Below, piece by piece: positions 8,431 to 18,503 of a stretch of 64,000 nucleotides of DNA. Position 1 is the stretch's first letter; each line of letters begins with the position of its first letter. Below the pieces are notes generated by a model that saw nothing but the letters and a program-made list of their open reading frames with translations, made no database searches and was not told the origin of the DNA. Location of the stretch: the NCBI GenBank assembly GCA_012103315.1, contig WLWZ01000008.1:124001-188000 (forward strand), in the 5' to 3' direction. Source of the DNA: Alphaproteobacteria bacterium (GTDB taxonomy: Bacteria; Pseudomonadota; Alphaproteobacteria; MPNO01; UBA2964). The position numbers were made by a program, and so were the translations under genes.

Positions 8431-9531
8431 ATGACGTTAGTGCACCTGATTGCTGCTGCAAGACCTAACTTTATGAAAGTGGCGCCACTTTATCACGAGC
8501 TTAACAGGTTGGATTGGTGCGAACCGGTAATTGTTCATACTGGGCAGCATTATGATGCCAATATGTCCGATAATTTCTTTGATGATCTGCAACTACCGTC
8601 ACCAGACATCCATCTTGGCATTGGCAGCGGCAGTCATGCCGAGCAGACTGCCGGTGTCATGACTGCTTATGAAAAAATTATTGTCGAGCAAAAACCCGAT
8701 TGGATAATTGTTGTTGGTGACGTTAACCCAACAATGGCGGTCACATTATGTGCAAAAAAACTTCTGGTTTCAGTCGCACACCTTGAAGCGGGACTGCGTT
8801 CAGGCGATAGGTCGATGCCGGAAGAATTAAACCGCCTCGTGACCGACTCAATAGCTGACGTCCTATGGACTCCATCCCCTGACGCCGATGAAAATCTCAT
8901 AAAAGAAGGAGTTGCTGTCAGCAAAATTAGTAATGTTGGCAATATCATGATTGATTCATACGAGCTACTGAGGGAGAAAATCCAAGCTGAAAGTGTTCCC
9001 GCAAAATATGATTTGCAGAGCGGTAAGTATGGCGTCGTAACTCTGCACCGTCCTAGCAATGTTGATAACCGGGATACGTTGACACTCCTCGCAGATTATC
9101 TCCGTGAGGTATCTCGAGAAATTCCTTTAGTATTTTCACTTCACCCCCGAACCAGAAAGAACTTAGAAACTTATGATTTGTTTGAACGCCTTGATGGAGC
9201 GCCCGGCATGCAAATCACGGATCCTCTTAGCTATATCCAGTTTATGGGCCTCGTTCGGGAGTCGAAGTTCTTAATTACGGACTCAGGCGGTGTCCAGGAA
9301 GAAACCAGCTACCTGGGGATCCCATGTGTAACACTGAGAGACACGACAGAACGACCTATCACCATATCGCTGGGCACGAACAAATTAGCCGCGCCTGACC
9401 AATTGATGGATTGCATATCAGATATCTCTCAAGGGAAATGGTCTAAGGGGCAGCGTCCACCACTTTGGGACGGCCATACAGCTCAACGGGTCGCAGAAGA
9501 TCTATACCGACGAACAACGAACGTGGCATAG
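8431..9531 (+). CDS. wecB: UDP-N-acetylglucosamine 2-epimerase (non-hydrolysing)
   Basis: It interconverts UDP-GlcNAc and UDP-ManNAc in the cytoplasm, supplying ManNAc-type sugars for polymer synthesis. The 366 aa match the family length. Conserved pieces include AARPNFMKVAPL near the N-terminus, HTGQHYD, VVGDVNPTMA, HLEAGLRSGD, PEELNR, TLHRPSNVDN, FSLHPRT and the UDP-binding ITDSGGVQEE followed by TLRDTTERP. The GDVNPTMA stretch replaces the more common GDTnSt form, a variant also found in other family members. It lies on the plus strand after the lectin-like gene and converges on the O-ligase gene. Confidence 0.93.
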   Translation: MTLVHLIAAARPNFMKVAPLYHELNRLDWCEPVIVHTGQHYDANMSDNFFDDLQLPSPDIHLGIGSGSHAEQTAGVMTAYEKIIVEQKPDWIIVVGDVNPTMAVTLCAKKLLVSVAHLEAGLRSGDRSMPEELNRLVTDSIADVLWTPSPDADENLIKEGVAVSKISNVGNIMIDSYELLREKIQAESVPAKYDLQSGKYGVVTLHRPSNVDNRDTLTLLADYLREVSREIPLVFSLHPRTRKNLETYDLFERLDGAPGMQITDPLSYIQFMGLVRESKFLITDSGGVQEETSYLGIPCVTLRDTTERPITISLGTNKLAAPDQLMDCISDISQGKWSKGQRPPLWDGHTAQRVAEDLYRRTTNVA

Positions 9532-9671
9532 CTTATCATCATGCTTACTGACTGCTTGGCGCCAGTCCGCTGGGTAATACTCATATCCTTAAGTCGGTAC
9601 GCTACCACGCCATCTCGACCTAAAAACCCAAGCGCAGGAAATTCATTTTCTAAACAGTAACAACCTGCATA

Positions 9672-11009
9672 CTACTTTTTGGCGTCGGCACGCAAAAACG
9701 ATTTCTTTGCCTGCGGTACGACAAAATCGTCTTCCTTTACCCCTTCAACAGGCGCCTCCACTAAGTCCTTTTTCAGTATTTCCTGCACAATCAGGCGGAG
9801 AATGATTGATAGGGCCGCGATGTGCCAGAATAGGTCATAATAGGCAAGGTTGAGAAATGCCCCGCCGGTGGCGTACCCAACAATACTGACCTGTATCATA
9901 GCGGCAAGGTCTCGTGCCCAAACCAAGTCTTCACGCACTCGAACGTTCCGGATCACCCATGAACATGAGAGAAATGCCACCAGAATACAGGACAAAAACA
10001 AAAGCAACCCGACGAAGCCGTGCATCGCCATTACCTGAAAGTAAATGCTATGGGCATTAACATGACGGTCTGGATTGGGCGCATATTTTCTGTACTGACT
10101 CACGTCATCATAAATCATGAAACCACCACCAAAAAAGGGATGATCAAGGGTAAATTTATAGGCGAAGGACCATGAATTGAGGCGCCCTATCGCCGAAGCA
10201 TCTTCCTCATACTCGCTAATGGTATCCATACGTTCGAACCAGGCGTCCGGCATAAAATTCAGCCCCGCCGTCGCGACAACAATGATGACAATAGCCGGCA
10301 ACACCTTGTTCTTGGATTTCAACCAAAGGAAGAGCGCCATCATACTCATAGCAATCAGAGCCCCACGTGAGTAAGAACTCAACGCCGAAATGATCATGAG
10401 AGGCATAGACACAAATAAACCGCGTTTAACCCATTTATGCATAGTATGCATGTGGAGATAACGCACCAACGGAACGACCATGATGGTCGCAACCGCTAAT
10501 GCGTTGTTCTCCTCAATTACAGATCCCGGTGGCCCAAACACTAGGAAATTCCCACCGGTCGCGAGGGAGAATGCCCCTCCCTTGACCGCAAAGAAGGCAA
10601 TGGAACCCGCTATCACCCAAATGAGCCAGTCCAGTTTCTTTTGTTCCTGTAGCATGACAACGGAAAGCAACGTTATGACCATCATTTTTATGACTTGTTG
10701 CAATTCTTTGAATGAGCCCGCGACGTCCGTCGCAAACACCGTAGAAATAGACATCCAAAGGGCAAAGGCCAGCATCAGAACCGTTCCGGGAGTCATCGGC
10801 AGTTTTTTGGGCTCTTTGGAAACAAGCCAAGCCCCAATGGTCAATACGCCGACAACCATCGCGAATGGAAACGAAAACGCGAACCCGTAAGAAAGACGGT
10901 GTGGGTTCATATAGGAGATCCAGGAATAAACATAGAGACCGATATACGGTCGCGTGCAAATGAAAGGCAAAGTTCCAAAGATCATCAGCGTGACGATTAA
11001 ACTTCGCAT
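9672..11009 (-). CDS. Exosortase-A-type O-glycosylation ligase / O-antigen ligase family membrane protein
   Basis: This 445-aa polytopic protein has about ten or more membrane segments and belongs to the Wzy/WaaL superfamily. The N-terminal RPYIGLYVYSWISYMNPHRLS is the hallmark of the subgroup found with exosortase A in exopolysaccharide loci. A large periplasmic loop with FFGGGFMIYDD and NPDRHVNAHSIYFQ carries the conserved H-x2-H/S-type catalytic region of the ligases. The C-terminal 35 residues are cytoplasmic and charged. It would polymerise or transfer the undecaprenyl-linked glycan at the periplasmic face. It heads a minus-strand gene order followed by the glycosyltransferase at 11056. 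Confidence 0.85.
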   Translation of the reverse strand: MRSLIVTLMIFGTLPFICTRPYIGLYVYSWISYMNPHRLSYGFAFSFPFAMVVGVLTIGAWLVSKEPKKLPMTPGTVLMLAFALWMSISTVFATDVAGSFKELQQVIKMMVITLLSVVMLQEQKKLDWLIWVIAGSIAFFAVKGGAFSLATGGNFLVFGPPGSVIEENNALAVATIMVVPLVRYLHMHTMHKWVKRGLFVSMPLMIISALSSYSRGALIAMSMMALFLWLKSKNKVLPAIVIIVVATAGLNFMPDAWFERMDTISEYEEDASAIGRLNSWSFAYKFTLDHPFFGGGFMIYDDVSQYRKYAPNPDRHVNAHSIYFQVMAMHGFVGLLLFLSCILVAFLSCSWVIRNVRVREDLVWARDLAAMIQVSIVGYATGGAFLNLAYYDLFWHIAALSIILRLIVQEILKKDLVEAPVEGVKEDDFVVPQAKKSFLRADAKK

Positions 11010-11055
11010 AAATTACGCGCCCTCATACGGAAGATTATTCTGGCGATTGTATAGC

Positions 11056-12111
11056 TTATCGAATATCACGCTTAAAAATCGGAAGCACCAAGCTTTTAAT
11101 AAACGCTTTCGCAAAGCTAACTGCAGGCACTGAGTATTTAGAAAGATTGTCATATCGATTTCTATACCTAATCACAGCCGGTCCCAGGACAATTGAGGAA
11201 GTAGCAACCGCAAGCCACCACACCTCTGACGCTTTGGCGAAAATCTGACTTTTGTCACCGGGTGATAACTCACGGCGTTCTACAAAACTGTCTACCATTT
11301 GGCGAAAAATATCACCGCCGCGCAGAAGATCCCCTCGGTGGCGACAGAATGACTTTTCCACCATTAAACACCAAATTATTTCCATATCTTTATCAGACAC
11401 GGAGTCTTCACCCATATATTCGTTATAGCGATCTCGTAAAAATGCTCGACCGTTTTCCGCCATTTCCTGTTTTCTCACGATGCTCGCATTTAGTCCGTGT
11501 TCGTTTATAGCGCCAAGGACATCTGGAAGAAGACGCATACTGCCAATTTCGCTAAGCCTGTGATAAAGGTCAAAATCTTCCGCACAATGATATTTGGCCC
11601 GATAGTCCAGCTCATTATCGATGATAACGCTGCGGCGAATCATAATAAAAGAATGTTGAATTATGGAACCGACAAAAAGGGACCAGGCCAATTCAATCGG
11701 TGTCGGGACCGGTAATGGTGGCACAGCAGGGCCACCTTTCGGCAAAATATCAATGCGTCCCGAGACGAGGACCAAAGACGAGTCCGCGTTCATGGCTTTT
11801 ACTTCCTTCGCTAGCCGATCCGGATAGCTGATATCGTCATGATCATGAGGGGCAATAAATTTGCCCCGCGCCAATGCCAGACCTCTATTTCGCGATCCAC
11901 TAATCCCCAATTTTTTTTCGTTCCGAACTAACCTAATGCGCGGGTCGTCAAATTGACGGATAATTTCGACAGTCCTATCCATCGATGCATCATCAATTAT
12001 AATAAGTTCAAAATCAGAGAACTCTTGGTTAAGCACGCTCCGCACCGCACCGGCGACAAATTTTTCGCCGTTATAGGTGGTCATGATCACGCTTACTAAA
12101 GGGTCATCCAT
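11056..12111 (-). CDS. Glycosyltransferase family 2
   Basis: A GT-A fold transferase of 351 aa. The nucleotide-binding start (VSVIMTTYNGEKFVAGAVRSV), DDAS at residues 40-43, the GISGSRNRGLALARG signature and the metal-binding HDHDD at residues 89-93 are all present. The acidic DxD therefore reads His-Asp-His-Asp-Asp. The C-terminal half (YHCAEDFDLYHRL) holds the ED catalytic base motif. It probably adds one sugar of the repeat unit at the cytoplasmic membrane face; donor and linkage cannot be told. It lies between the flippase and O-ligase genes on the same strand. Confidence 0.88.
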   Translation of the reverse strand: MDDPLVSVIMTTYNGEKFVAGAVRSVLNQEFSDFELIIIDDASMDRTVEIIRQFDDPRIRLVRNEKKLGISGSRNRGLALARGKFIAPHDHDDISYPDRLAKEVKAMNADSSLVLVSGRIDILPKGGPAVPPLPVPTPIELAWSLFVGSIIQHSFIMIRRSVIIDNELDYRAKYHCAEDFDLYHRLSEIGSMRLLPDVLGAINEHGLNASIVRKQEMAENGRAFLRDRYNEYMGEDSVSDKDMEIIWCLMVEKSFCRHRGDLLRGGDIFRQMVDSFVERRELSPGDKSQIFAKASEVWWLAVATSSIVLGPAVIRYRNRYDNLSKYSVPAVSFAKAFIKSLVLPIFKRDIR

Positions 12112-12148
12112 CCAGTGTACTCAGATTTTCTCGTACGGGCTTAACCAT

Positions 12149-13633
12149 TCAACCATTCGCTTTCCGCCGTAAAAATTTCAAAACATACCCTACAACAACA
12201 TTCTCCGGGCCTTCGGGCCGTCCCTGCGCTATCCAAAGCAGAAAAAGACAGACCACGAAACTAACGACTCCGACCATTACATCCATCGCGAGGGTTAATG
12301 CGGGAATGTCAATTGCGCCGATATGAAAAAAACGCACTATGAAAAACATCGCAGCCCCCGCTACCAAAGGCCGCCAAGTCACGAAAATTATTCGACCAAA
12401 TGTTACTGGAACAACAGCTTTTAAGACAAGAAACATAAGCGGCAGAACAATTATGATCGCGACCAATCTACCAGCGGCGACACCTTTGACACCCCAATAA
12501 TGGCTGCCGATTAAAATAAACGTAACCAACACAGCGAGGTGTAAAACAGTTAAAAGAACGAATGGGCGAAACCGGTCCATCGCCATCATAACTGTTCCTA
12601 TTCCACTGGTAATGCTGAAGACGCCCGCATACATCACGAGAAAATCAAAGACAGGCTGGATATACAACCAACGCTCGCCGAGAAATACGTGGATTAGGTC
12701 ATGCGAAACCGCAACCATACCGAAACAGATAGACATACACAGCACAGAGACCATCCCTAGTACTTTAAGATAACTTTCAACCAAGCGTGGTGGGTCATCT
12801 ATCATTTTTACATAGCTCGGATATAGGCCTCTCGCCAGTGGCATAACCACCTCGTTCGCAGGCATCGTTCCCACGTAAGCCGAGATGTAGTATCCGCCCA
12901 TCGCCCGAGTACCGAACATCTTACCCACGATGAACTCGTCAATCCGATCAAGCGCAAAATGAACCACATGCCGGATCAATATCCAGACTGAAAAGGCCCA
13001 CAATTCTGTAAATTTGGACAGCGAAAGCTTTGGTCTAAATGGGTGTAGGAAGTAGCTCAGCAGGACGTCCATAATAGCACCACCGAGCAATCCAATAACG
13101 ATCGCCCAGTAATTCTCCAACCAAAAAGCGAGGGAAACTGTAAGCGTAAAGGACAGAATTTTCTTGCAAACCCCGAAACGGAATTCCTTCGCGAAGTCTA
13201 GTTCTTTCCTAAACGCGACTGTGCCAATATTCTCCATTCCGATTGCAACTGCTCGAAATGCCAGAAACTGGATGACCAAGACAACACGTGGCTCATCAAA
13301 GAAACCCCCTATAAATGGGGCCAAAAGAAACAGGATGGCCGTAAGAATCGCACCTTGAAGAATATTGATCGTCCAAGCGGTATCATAGAAATCCCGTGTC
13401 GGATCTTTCTTCTGAATAAGCGCAAGGTCGACACCGAGATAGGCAAACATTTCAGCGAACCCAACCACAATCATGGCCATCGCAATAATCCCGAAATCCT
13501 CTGGCACGAGTAACCGGGCAAGTATGGCTGTGCTGACAATTCCGATTAAACGCATACACCAACGCATAGCGAGCATCCAAACGGAGCCTCGAACCATGTG
13601 TTTTTCAAAATCTGGAGTTGTTGTATCAGTCAA
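12149..13633 (-). CDS. PST-family polysaccharide flippase (WzxC-like)
   Basis: It is a 494-aa integral membrane protein with about 12-14 predicted helices; it starts GSVWMLAMRWCMRLIG and contains ILARLLVPEDFGIIAMAMIVVGF, characteristic of the PST/WzxC flippases that move lipid-linked repeat units to the periplasm. FGTRAMGGYYISAYVGTMPANEV and the LARGLYPSY region are also typical. The reading frame opens with TTG (13633) without a strong ribosome binding site; ATG at codon 13 (13597) would still leave the first helix intact. It sits 37 bp from the glycosyltransferase gene and 36 bp from the pyruvyl transferase gene, suggesting one transcript. Confidence 0.87.
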   Translation of the reverse strand: MTDTTTPDFEKHMVRGSVWMLAMRWCMRLIGIVSTAILARLLVPEDFGIIAMAMIVVGFAEMFAYLGVDLALIQKKDPTRDFYDTAWTINILQGAILTAILFLLAPFIGGFFDEPRVVLVIQFLAFRAVAIGMENIGTVAFRKELDFAKEFRFGVCKKILSFTLTVSLAFWLENYWAIVIGLLGGAIMDVLLSYFLHPFRPKLSLSKFTELWAFSVWILIRHVVHFALDRIDEFIVGKMFGTRAMGGYYISAYVGTMPANEVVMPLARGLYPSYVKMIDDPPRLVESYLKVLGMVSVLCMSICFGMVAVSHDLIHVFLGERWLYIQPVFDFLVMYAGVFSITSGIGTVMMAMDRFRPFVLLTVLHLAVLVTFILIGSHYWGVKGVAAGRLVAIIIVLPLMFLVLKAVVPVTFGRIIFVTWRPLVAGAAMFFIVRFFHIGAIDIPALTLAMDVMVGVVSFVVCLFLLWIAQGRPEGPENVVVGYVLKFLRRKANG

Positions 13634-13669
13634 TTGTCACGCCAATGGAACTGTTACAGACGCCACTTG

Positions 13670-14878
13670 TTAAACTTCCGCAGCAATTGCGGCAGCAATA
13701 TTGTCGAAGTTATCCCTGGTAGCTGCCAATAACCGGTCACGATTTTCGTCCCGCGCTTCCTGAGGGATAGCCAATACCTTCTTAGATTGGGAAATCAGTT
13801 TCTCTATGCCAGTACATTGATCCTGACCTTCTATTTCCCACGATTCACGATAGTGTTGAAGTTTTATAACATCCTCCAGGCCAAGATGTGGCACAGAGTA
13901 TGATTCCGAAGTCACGGCACCATGTAGGCTAGTCCCAATAAACAAACTACTATTCGCAATTAGATGCATAATATCAAAGATACTAATGTTTGCCTTTGGC
14001 AGAATTGCATCGGACTTCATCAATCCACAAAGTTGCGTTAATCCGATATGGTCTTCATGTCCCTGTGCACGGCCAATTGGCAACAATAATGGCGTCGCAT
14101 TGATCTCTTCCGCCAAATCATCCAATACAACCGCCAATTCATCAATCCGTGAAGCTTGCCACCCATTCCACATCTGAAAACAAAAATATTTTTTTGGACG
14201 GTTGAGAAATTCGTTGGTCGATGGTTCTACGTGTTGGGTTAGCCACGTAATAGGAAATAGATCTGACATAACAACCGCTGAATCGGGAACGAGCTTGACG
14301 TTATCATTCTGATCCATTGGCGCCAGCAGGGACTTGGTTGCTTGATCGCGGACGGAAATATAGGAGGCACGCGACAACGCCAATATAATCTGATCACGTT
14401 CCATAACGGGTAGGCGCGCGAGATATGACCCACCGACGCTATTATAGATGACTTTCACCCCGGGTGGCAGATGATCTGGATCAATTATCCACGGCCAAGG
14501 CGAAGGTGACCCGAAACGGTAGCGGCTTAACTCATTTATAGCACGAACACCAAGAAATTTTGCTGCGTAATATAGAAGAGATGTCTTCAGTCCGACTGAT
14601 AAATTCATATTCATGGCGTGCCAAGATGAACCCAATACACCACCGCCAGCGACAATCACGGTACTTCCTTCTGGAACATAGCCGGGTTTAAACAGGGCCC
14701 GAATTGGCAAAGTCTTTACAGCGCCAAACTCGGAAAGATCAGATTCAACCAAAGCATGTGCCGCAAACTGCAAACTTGAATTGCGGGATCGTAGAGCTTT
14801 TTCGACAATTATCGGAAATAACAAATCACCGTAATTAAACCGGTCATAGGCACCGAGAAGAAAAATGGGTTTTGTCAT
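13670..14878 (-). CDS. Polysaccharide pyruvyl transferase family protein
   Basis: This 402-aa protein matches the CsaB/WcaK-type pyruvyl transferase family, which places pyruvate ketals on glycans using phosphoenolpyruvate. It shows the N-terminal LLGAYDRFNYGDLLFP motif (asparagine-tyrosine-glycine-aspartate is the family mark), VIVAGGGVLGSSW, VKVIYNSVGGSY, ISVRDQAT and the C-terminal SSLFIGTSLHGAVTSESYSVPHLGL. The last contains the conserved SLHG-type active-site histidine. Given its neighbours, it probably modifies the exopolysaccharide with an acidic pyruvyl group, though some family members have other donors. Confidence 0.86.
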   Translation of the reverse strand: MTKPIFLLGAYDRFNYGDLLFPIIVEKALRSRNSSLQFAAHALVESDLSEFGAVKTLPIRALFKPGYVPEGSTVIVAGGGVLGSSWHAMNMNLSVGLKTSLLYYAAKFLGVRAINELSRYRFGSPSPWPWIIDPDHLPPGVKVIYNSVGGSYLARLPVMERDQIILALSRASYISVRDQATKSLLAPMDQNDNVKLVPDSAVVMSDLFPITWLTQHVEPSTNEFLNRPKKYFCFQMWNGWQASRIDELAVVLDDLAEEINATPLLLPIGRAQGHEDHIGLTQLCGLMKSDAILPKANISIFDIMHLIANSSLFIGTSLHGAVTSESYSVPHLGLEDVIKLQHYRESWEIEGQDQCTGIEKLISQSKKVLAIPQEARDENRDRLLAATRDNFDNIAAAIAAEV

Positions 14879-14927
14879 TACTCACTCTACCATCCTGAAT
14901 GCGAGTGCCCAGAGGACAATACAGCAC

Positions 14928-15839
14928 TCACCCTCTCTCGCCCTCATCTGATATATCATCCAAAAAACCTGCAAGTTGGGTTTCCCAGCTGGGCAGTTTG
15001 ACACCAAATGTTCTCTCAAGCTTGCTGCTATTTAGAACAGAATAAGCGGGACGGCGTGCCGGTGTCGGATACCCGTCTGTCGAAATGGGCATAACAGCCT
15101 TGCATCGATAAGAGACACCTTGACTTTGGCGAGCAGCAAAATAGCGCGACGCAAAGCCATGCCAGCTGATCTCACCTGCTCCCGTCACATGATACGTTCC
15201 GGATTTTTCCCGATACAACTCAGGAGTATCCAACCCCATGCGAATAATGGACGCTGTCGCTTCCGCTAGCGACCGCGCGGACGTTGGTGTTCCGATCTGA
15301 TCATCAACAACCGTGACCTCGTCACACTCCAGGAACAAGCGTTCCATGGTTTGAAGGAAATTACGTCCATGTTGAGCGTAAATCCATGAAGTCCGAAATA
15401 TCAAATGGGCGGCGCCCGATTCCTGGATCGCAATTTCACCATCTCGTTTAGAACGTCCGTAGACATTAAGCGGAGCGGATTCGTCAGATTCCAAATAGGG
15501 TCGGTCAGAGAAACCATCAAATACAAAATCCGTTGAGTAGTGAATGAGTGGGATGCCCATCCGTTGCGCTTCATTTGCCAGAACGCCCGGCGCTATTGTG
15601 TTAATCTCGATTGCTTGCTGTTCTTCCTCCTCCGCCCTATCAACCGCCGTGTAAGCGGCGGCATTAACGATGAGGTTGGGGGCAACATTTCTAGTGACTG
15701 AAACCAAATTCTGCGGCGCCGAAAAGTCAGCCGTTTTCCGGTCTGGAACGACGACATCCACAATATCAGACAGTACCCGTCGCAATTTTAAGCCCAATTG
15801 ACCCGAGGCCCCGAGAAGTAAAACGGATTTTTTTGACAC
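14928..15839 (-). CDS. rfbD: dTDP-4-dehydrorhamnose reductase
   Basis: This is the final step of dTDP-L-rhamnose synthesis, NAD(P)H-dependent, cytoplasmic. The 303-aa SDR protein has LLLGASGQLG near the N-terminus, NAAAYTAVDRAEEE, HYSTDFVFDG, and the YGRSKRDGE catalytic Tyr-Lys pair; the C-terminal RPAYSVLNSSKLE is family-typical. The start is GTG at 15839, 5 bp after the rfbC stop, with no clear ribosome binding site, so translation is probably coupled to rfbC. It is the last gene of the rfbB-A-C-D run on the minus strand. Confidence 0.94.
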   Translation of the reverse strand: MSKKSVLLLGASGQLGLKLRRVLSDIVDVVVPDRKTADFSAPQNLVSVTRNVAPNLIVNAAAYTAVDRAEEEEQQAIEINTIAPGVLANEAQRMGIPLIHYSTDFVFDGFSDRPYLESDESAPLNVYGRSKRDGEIAIQESGAAHLIFRTSWIYAQHGRNFLQTMERLFLECDEVTVVDDQIGTPTSARSLAEATASIIRMGLDTPELYREKSGTYHVTGAGEISWHGFASRYFAARQSQGVSYRCKAVMPISTDGYPTPARRPAYSVLNSSKLERTFGVKLPSWETQLAGFLDDISDEGERG

Positions 15840-15844
15840 TGCGA

Positions 15845-16402
15845 TTAGCCGGGAAAATGCGGTAGGTCAGCGAGAGAAATATCTCGCAACTTATTGCCGC
15901 CTTTATCCTTCTCTGAAAGCGAAGGATTCTGTTCTGGCCAGACGATACCAATATCGGAATCGTCCCATGCAATCGTCATTTCATGTTCAGCGCTGTAAGG
16001 ATTGCTACATTTATAGGCGAAAAGAACAGTATCACTCAGGACATAAAAACCGTGGGCAAAACCCTTAGGGATGAATAGTTGATGTGCGTTCTCAGCGGTT
16101 AGCTCAGCTGCCACCCAGTTCCCGAAATTAGGCGAATTAACTCGAACGTCGACAGCAACGTCAAATACCGCGCCATGGACAACATAGACCAACTTGTCTT
16201 GTGCCATAGGCTCTTGAAGATGCAAGCCGCGCAGAACGCCTCGCGTAGACATTGAAAGATTATCCTGCACAAAATCGCAAGCGATGCCCGCATCTTGATA
16301 ACGAGAGGCTTGGAATGTTTCGAGGAAATAACCTCTGGCGTCCCCAATGACCCGCGGCTCGACCAAAAGAACGCCCGGTATCGTCGTCTCGGAAACCTTC
16401 AC
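15845..16402 (-). CDS. rfbC: dTDP-4-dehydrorhamnose 3,5-epimerase
   Basis: A small cupin-fold epimerase (185 aa, the usual family length). It has [15 protein letters not shown] near the start, [20 protein letters not shown] (the conserved catalytic His), [14 protein letters not shown], and [16 protein letters not shown]. The start is GTG, overlapping the rfbA stop by 4 bp (GTGA), a sign of tight translational coupling. It supplies the epimerised sugar to RfbD. Confidence 0.95.
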   Translation of the reverse strand: MKVSETTIPGVLLVEPRVIGDARGYFLETFQASRYQDAGIACDFVQDNLSMSTRGVLRGLHLQEPMAQDKLVYVVHGAVFDVAVDVRVNSPNFGNWVAAELTAENAHQLFIPKGFAHGFYVLSDTVLFAYKCSNPYSAEHEMTIAWDDSDIGIVWPEQNPSLSEKDKGGNKLRDISLADLPHFPG

Positions 16403-17283
16403 TCGTGCATTTCCTCAAGTAGGTTTTGGAGATAGCCACCATATTCGGATTTACCTTCTAAAGCGACCAACGCCTCCAACTCATCGAGACCGATATAGCC
16501 CTCCCGCAACGCAATTTCTTCAAGACAGGCAATTTTGAGCCCCTGCCTATCTTCAACGGTGGCTACGAAACTTGACGCCTGCATTAACGAACTATGCGTC
16601 CCTGTATCGATCCAAGCATCGCCACGTCCTAGGCGTTCAACCTTGAGGGCACCTCGATCAAGGTAAGATCGGTTTACATCAGTAATTTCTAATTCACCTC
16701 GTGCGCTGGGGTTCATTTGTTTGGCGATTTCTACGATGTCCCGATCATAGAAATATAATCCGGTAACGGCCCATTTCGACTCTGGTGTTGACGGCTTTTC
16801 TACGATCGACAGCGCGTTGCCGACATCATCAAACGACACGACGCCGTAACGTTCTGGATCACTCACACGAAAGGCCAACACCGTTGCCCCATTTTCCATG
16901 GACGCCCAGGATTTCAGACGTCCTGCCAGGTCATGTCCAAAGAAAATATTATCACCCAAGATCAGTGATACACCTTCACCAGCGATGAAGGACTCACCAA
17001 TTAGAAAAGCTTCTGCGATTCCCCGAGGCTCATCTTGAACAGCATAGACAATCGATATGCCCCATTGGCTGCCATCTCCAAGAAGGCGCTCAAACAACGG
17101 TGCATCATGAGGGGTAGAGATGACCAACGCTTCGTTTATTCCGGCCAACATTAGGACACTTAATGGGTAGTAGATCATCGGCTTGTCATAAACCGGGATA
17201 AGTTGCTTACTTATCGCCCGCGTAGCGGGATAAAGCCTCGTCCCGGAACCGCCTGCGAGAATAATCCCTTTCTTAATGGTCAT
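16399..17283 (-). CDS. rfbA: Glucose-1-phosphate thymidylyltransferase
   Basis: It makes dTDP-glucose from glucose 1-phosphate and dTTP. The 294 aa fit the long RmlA form. The N-terminal nucleotide-binding signature [17 protein letters not shown] is intact, followed by [18 protein letters not shown], then [30 protein letters not shown], and [23 protein letters not shown] near the C-terminus is also classic. ATG start; 31 bp downstream of rfbB. Confidence 0.96.
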   Translation of the reverse strand: MTIKKGIILAGGSGTRLYPATRAISKQLIPVYDKPMIYYPLSVLMLAGINEALVISTPHDAPLFERLLGDGSQWGISIVYAVQDEPRGIAEAFLIGESFIAGEGVSLILGDNIFFGHDLAGRLKSWASMENGATVLAFRVSDPERYGVVSFDDVGNALSIVEKPSTPESKWAVTGLYFYDRDIVEIAKQMNPSARGELEITDVNRSYLDRGALKVERLGRGDAWIDTGTHSSLMQASSFVATVEDRQGLKIACLEEIALREGYIGLDELEALVALEGKSEYGGYLQNLLEEMHE

Positions 17284-17314
17284 AGTCGTTGCCTACTATT
17301 CTATGGTTGATTGA

Positions 17315-18376
17315 TTAACGGTCGAGACCACGTCGTTCACCGGCATACGCGCCACTCCTAACCCGCTCACACCAAATCCGGTTGTTAAGATACCACTCAA
17401 TCGTTTTACGCAATCCACTGTCCAGCTTCTCCGCTGGCGACCAACCAATGTCACGTTTTATCTTTGATGCATCAATAGCATAACGGAAATCATGGCCAGG
17501 ACGATCTTCAACAAATTTGATCAGATTTTCATATTTCCCCTGGCCGGACGGGTGCAGTTCATCCAAGAGACGGCAGATTGATCGGACGAGTGCGATATTC
17601 GACTGCTCAGCATCGCCACCGATATTATAGGTTTCACCCGGCTCTCCGTTTTGAAGTACGACACCGACGGCTCGGGCATGGTCATCAACGAACAGCCAAT
17701 CGCGGACATTTTCACCAGTGCCATAGACCGGTAACGATTGCCCCGCCAAAGCATTTTCTATGATCACTGGAATTAATTTCTCAGGGAACTGGTAAGGCCC
17801 ATAGTTATTAGAACAGTTGGTAATCATCACCGGTACGCCAAATGTGTGATGCCAAGCACGAGCAAGATGATCTGAGGAAGCCTTGCTGGCGGAATATGGG
17901 GAATTTGGGCTATACGGTGTTGTTTCGGTAAATTTTCCTTGACCACCAAGACTACCAAATACTTCATCCGTTGAAACATGGATAAAACGAAATTCGGCTC
18001 TTTTTGCCGGGTTGAAACCTGCAATCAAACTACGAGCCTCTTCGAGTAAGTTGTAGGTTCCGACTATATTGGTCTCAATAAAATCAGCTGGGGAATCGAT
18101 AGAACGATCAACATGCGATTCTGCTGCCAAATGAACGACCGCATCCGGCTGAATTTGCTGGACAGTAATGGCTAGCGATTTTCGATCCCGAATGTCAACT
18201 TTATGGAGGTGGTAATCGCCATCATCTGCGACCGCCGAAACGTTGTCGAGATTTCCGGCATAGGTAAGGCAATCAATATTGTGAACGGCAAAATTCAAAT
18301 CCCGTCGAAAATGTCTAACGACAGCAGATCCGATAAACCCGGCGCCCCCTGTAACAACTACATTTTTGATAACCAT
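17315..18376 (-). CDS. rfbB: dTDP-glucose 4,6-dehydratase
   Basis: An extended SDR enzyme (353 aa) that makes dTDP-4-keto-6-deoxyglucose. Motifs: [15 protein letters not shown] for [43 protein letters not shown] with the catalytic Tyr-Lys, and [14 protein letters not shown]. The N-terminal variant [11 protein letters not shown] is ordinary. It is the first gene of the rhamnose run (rfbB-A-C-D); the 127-bp gap upstream (18377-18503), which also follows the kelch/beta-helix gene, contains a small inverted repeat (GTATCA/TGATAC at 18465-18482) but no clear promoter. Confidence 0.96.
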   Translation of the reverse strand: MVIKNVVVTGGAGFIGSAVVRHFRRDLNFAVHNIDCLTYAGNLDNVSAVADDGDYHLHKVDIRDRKSLAITVQQIQPDAVVHLAAESHVDRSIDSPADFIETNIVGTYNLLEEARSLIAGFNPAKRAEFRFIHVSTDEVFGSLGGQGKFTETTPYSPNSPYSASKASSDHLARAWHHTFGVPVMITNCSNNYGPYQFPEKLIPVIIENALAGQSLPVYGTGENVRDWLFVDDHARAVGVVLQNGEPGETYNIGGDAEQSNIALVRSICRLLDELHPSGQGKYENLIKFVEDRPGHDFRYAIDASKIKRDIGWSPAEKLDSGLRKTIEWYLNNRIWCERVRSGAYAGERRGLDR

Positions 18377-18503
18377 TATCCCTTATAAATAACCAAATCC
18401 GTTTTACAGTCGGCGCTCTCTCCAATTAGGGGGGCATATCTATATCAACGATGCCTGATGCTAAGTATCACAATAATGATACGCAAGTTCATGTTTAGCG
18501 GAT

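Noticed and set aside
18465-18482. GTATCA/TGATAC inverted repeat as terminator of the beta-helix gene
   Set aside because: The stem is only 6 bp and has no T-tract on the minus strand.
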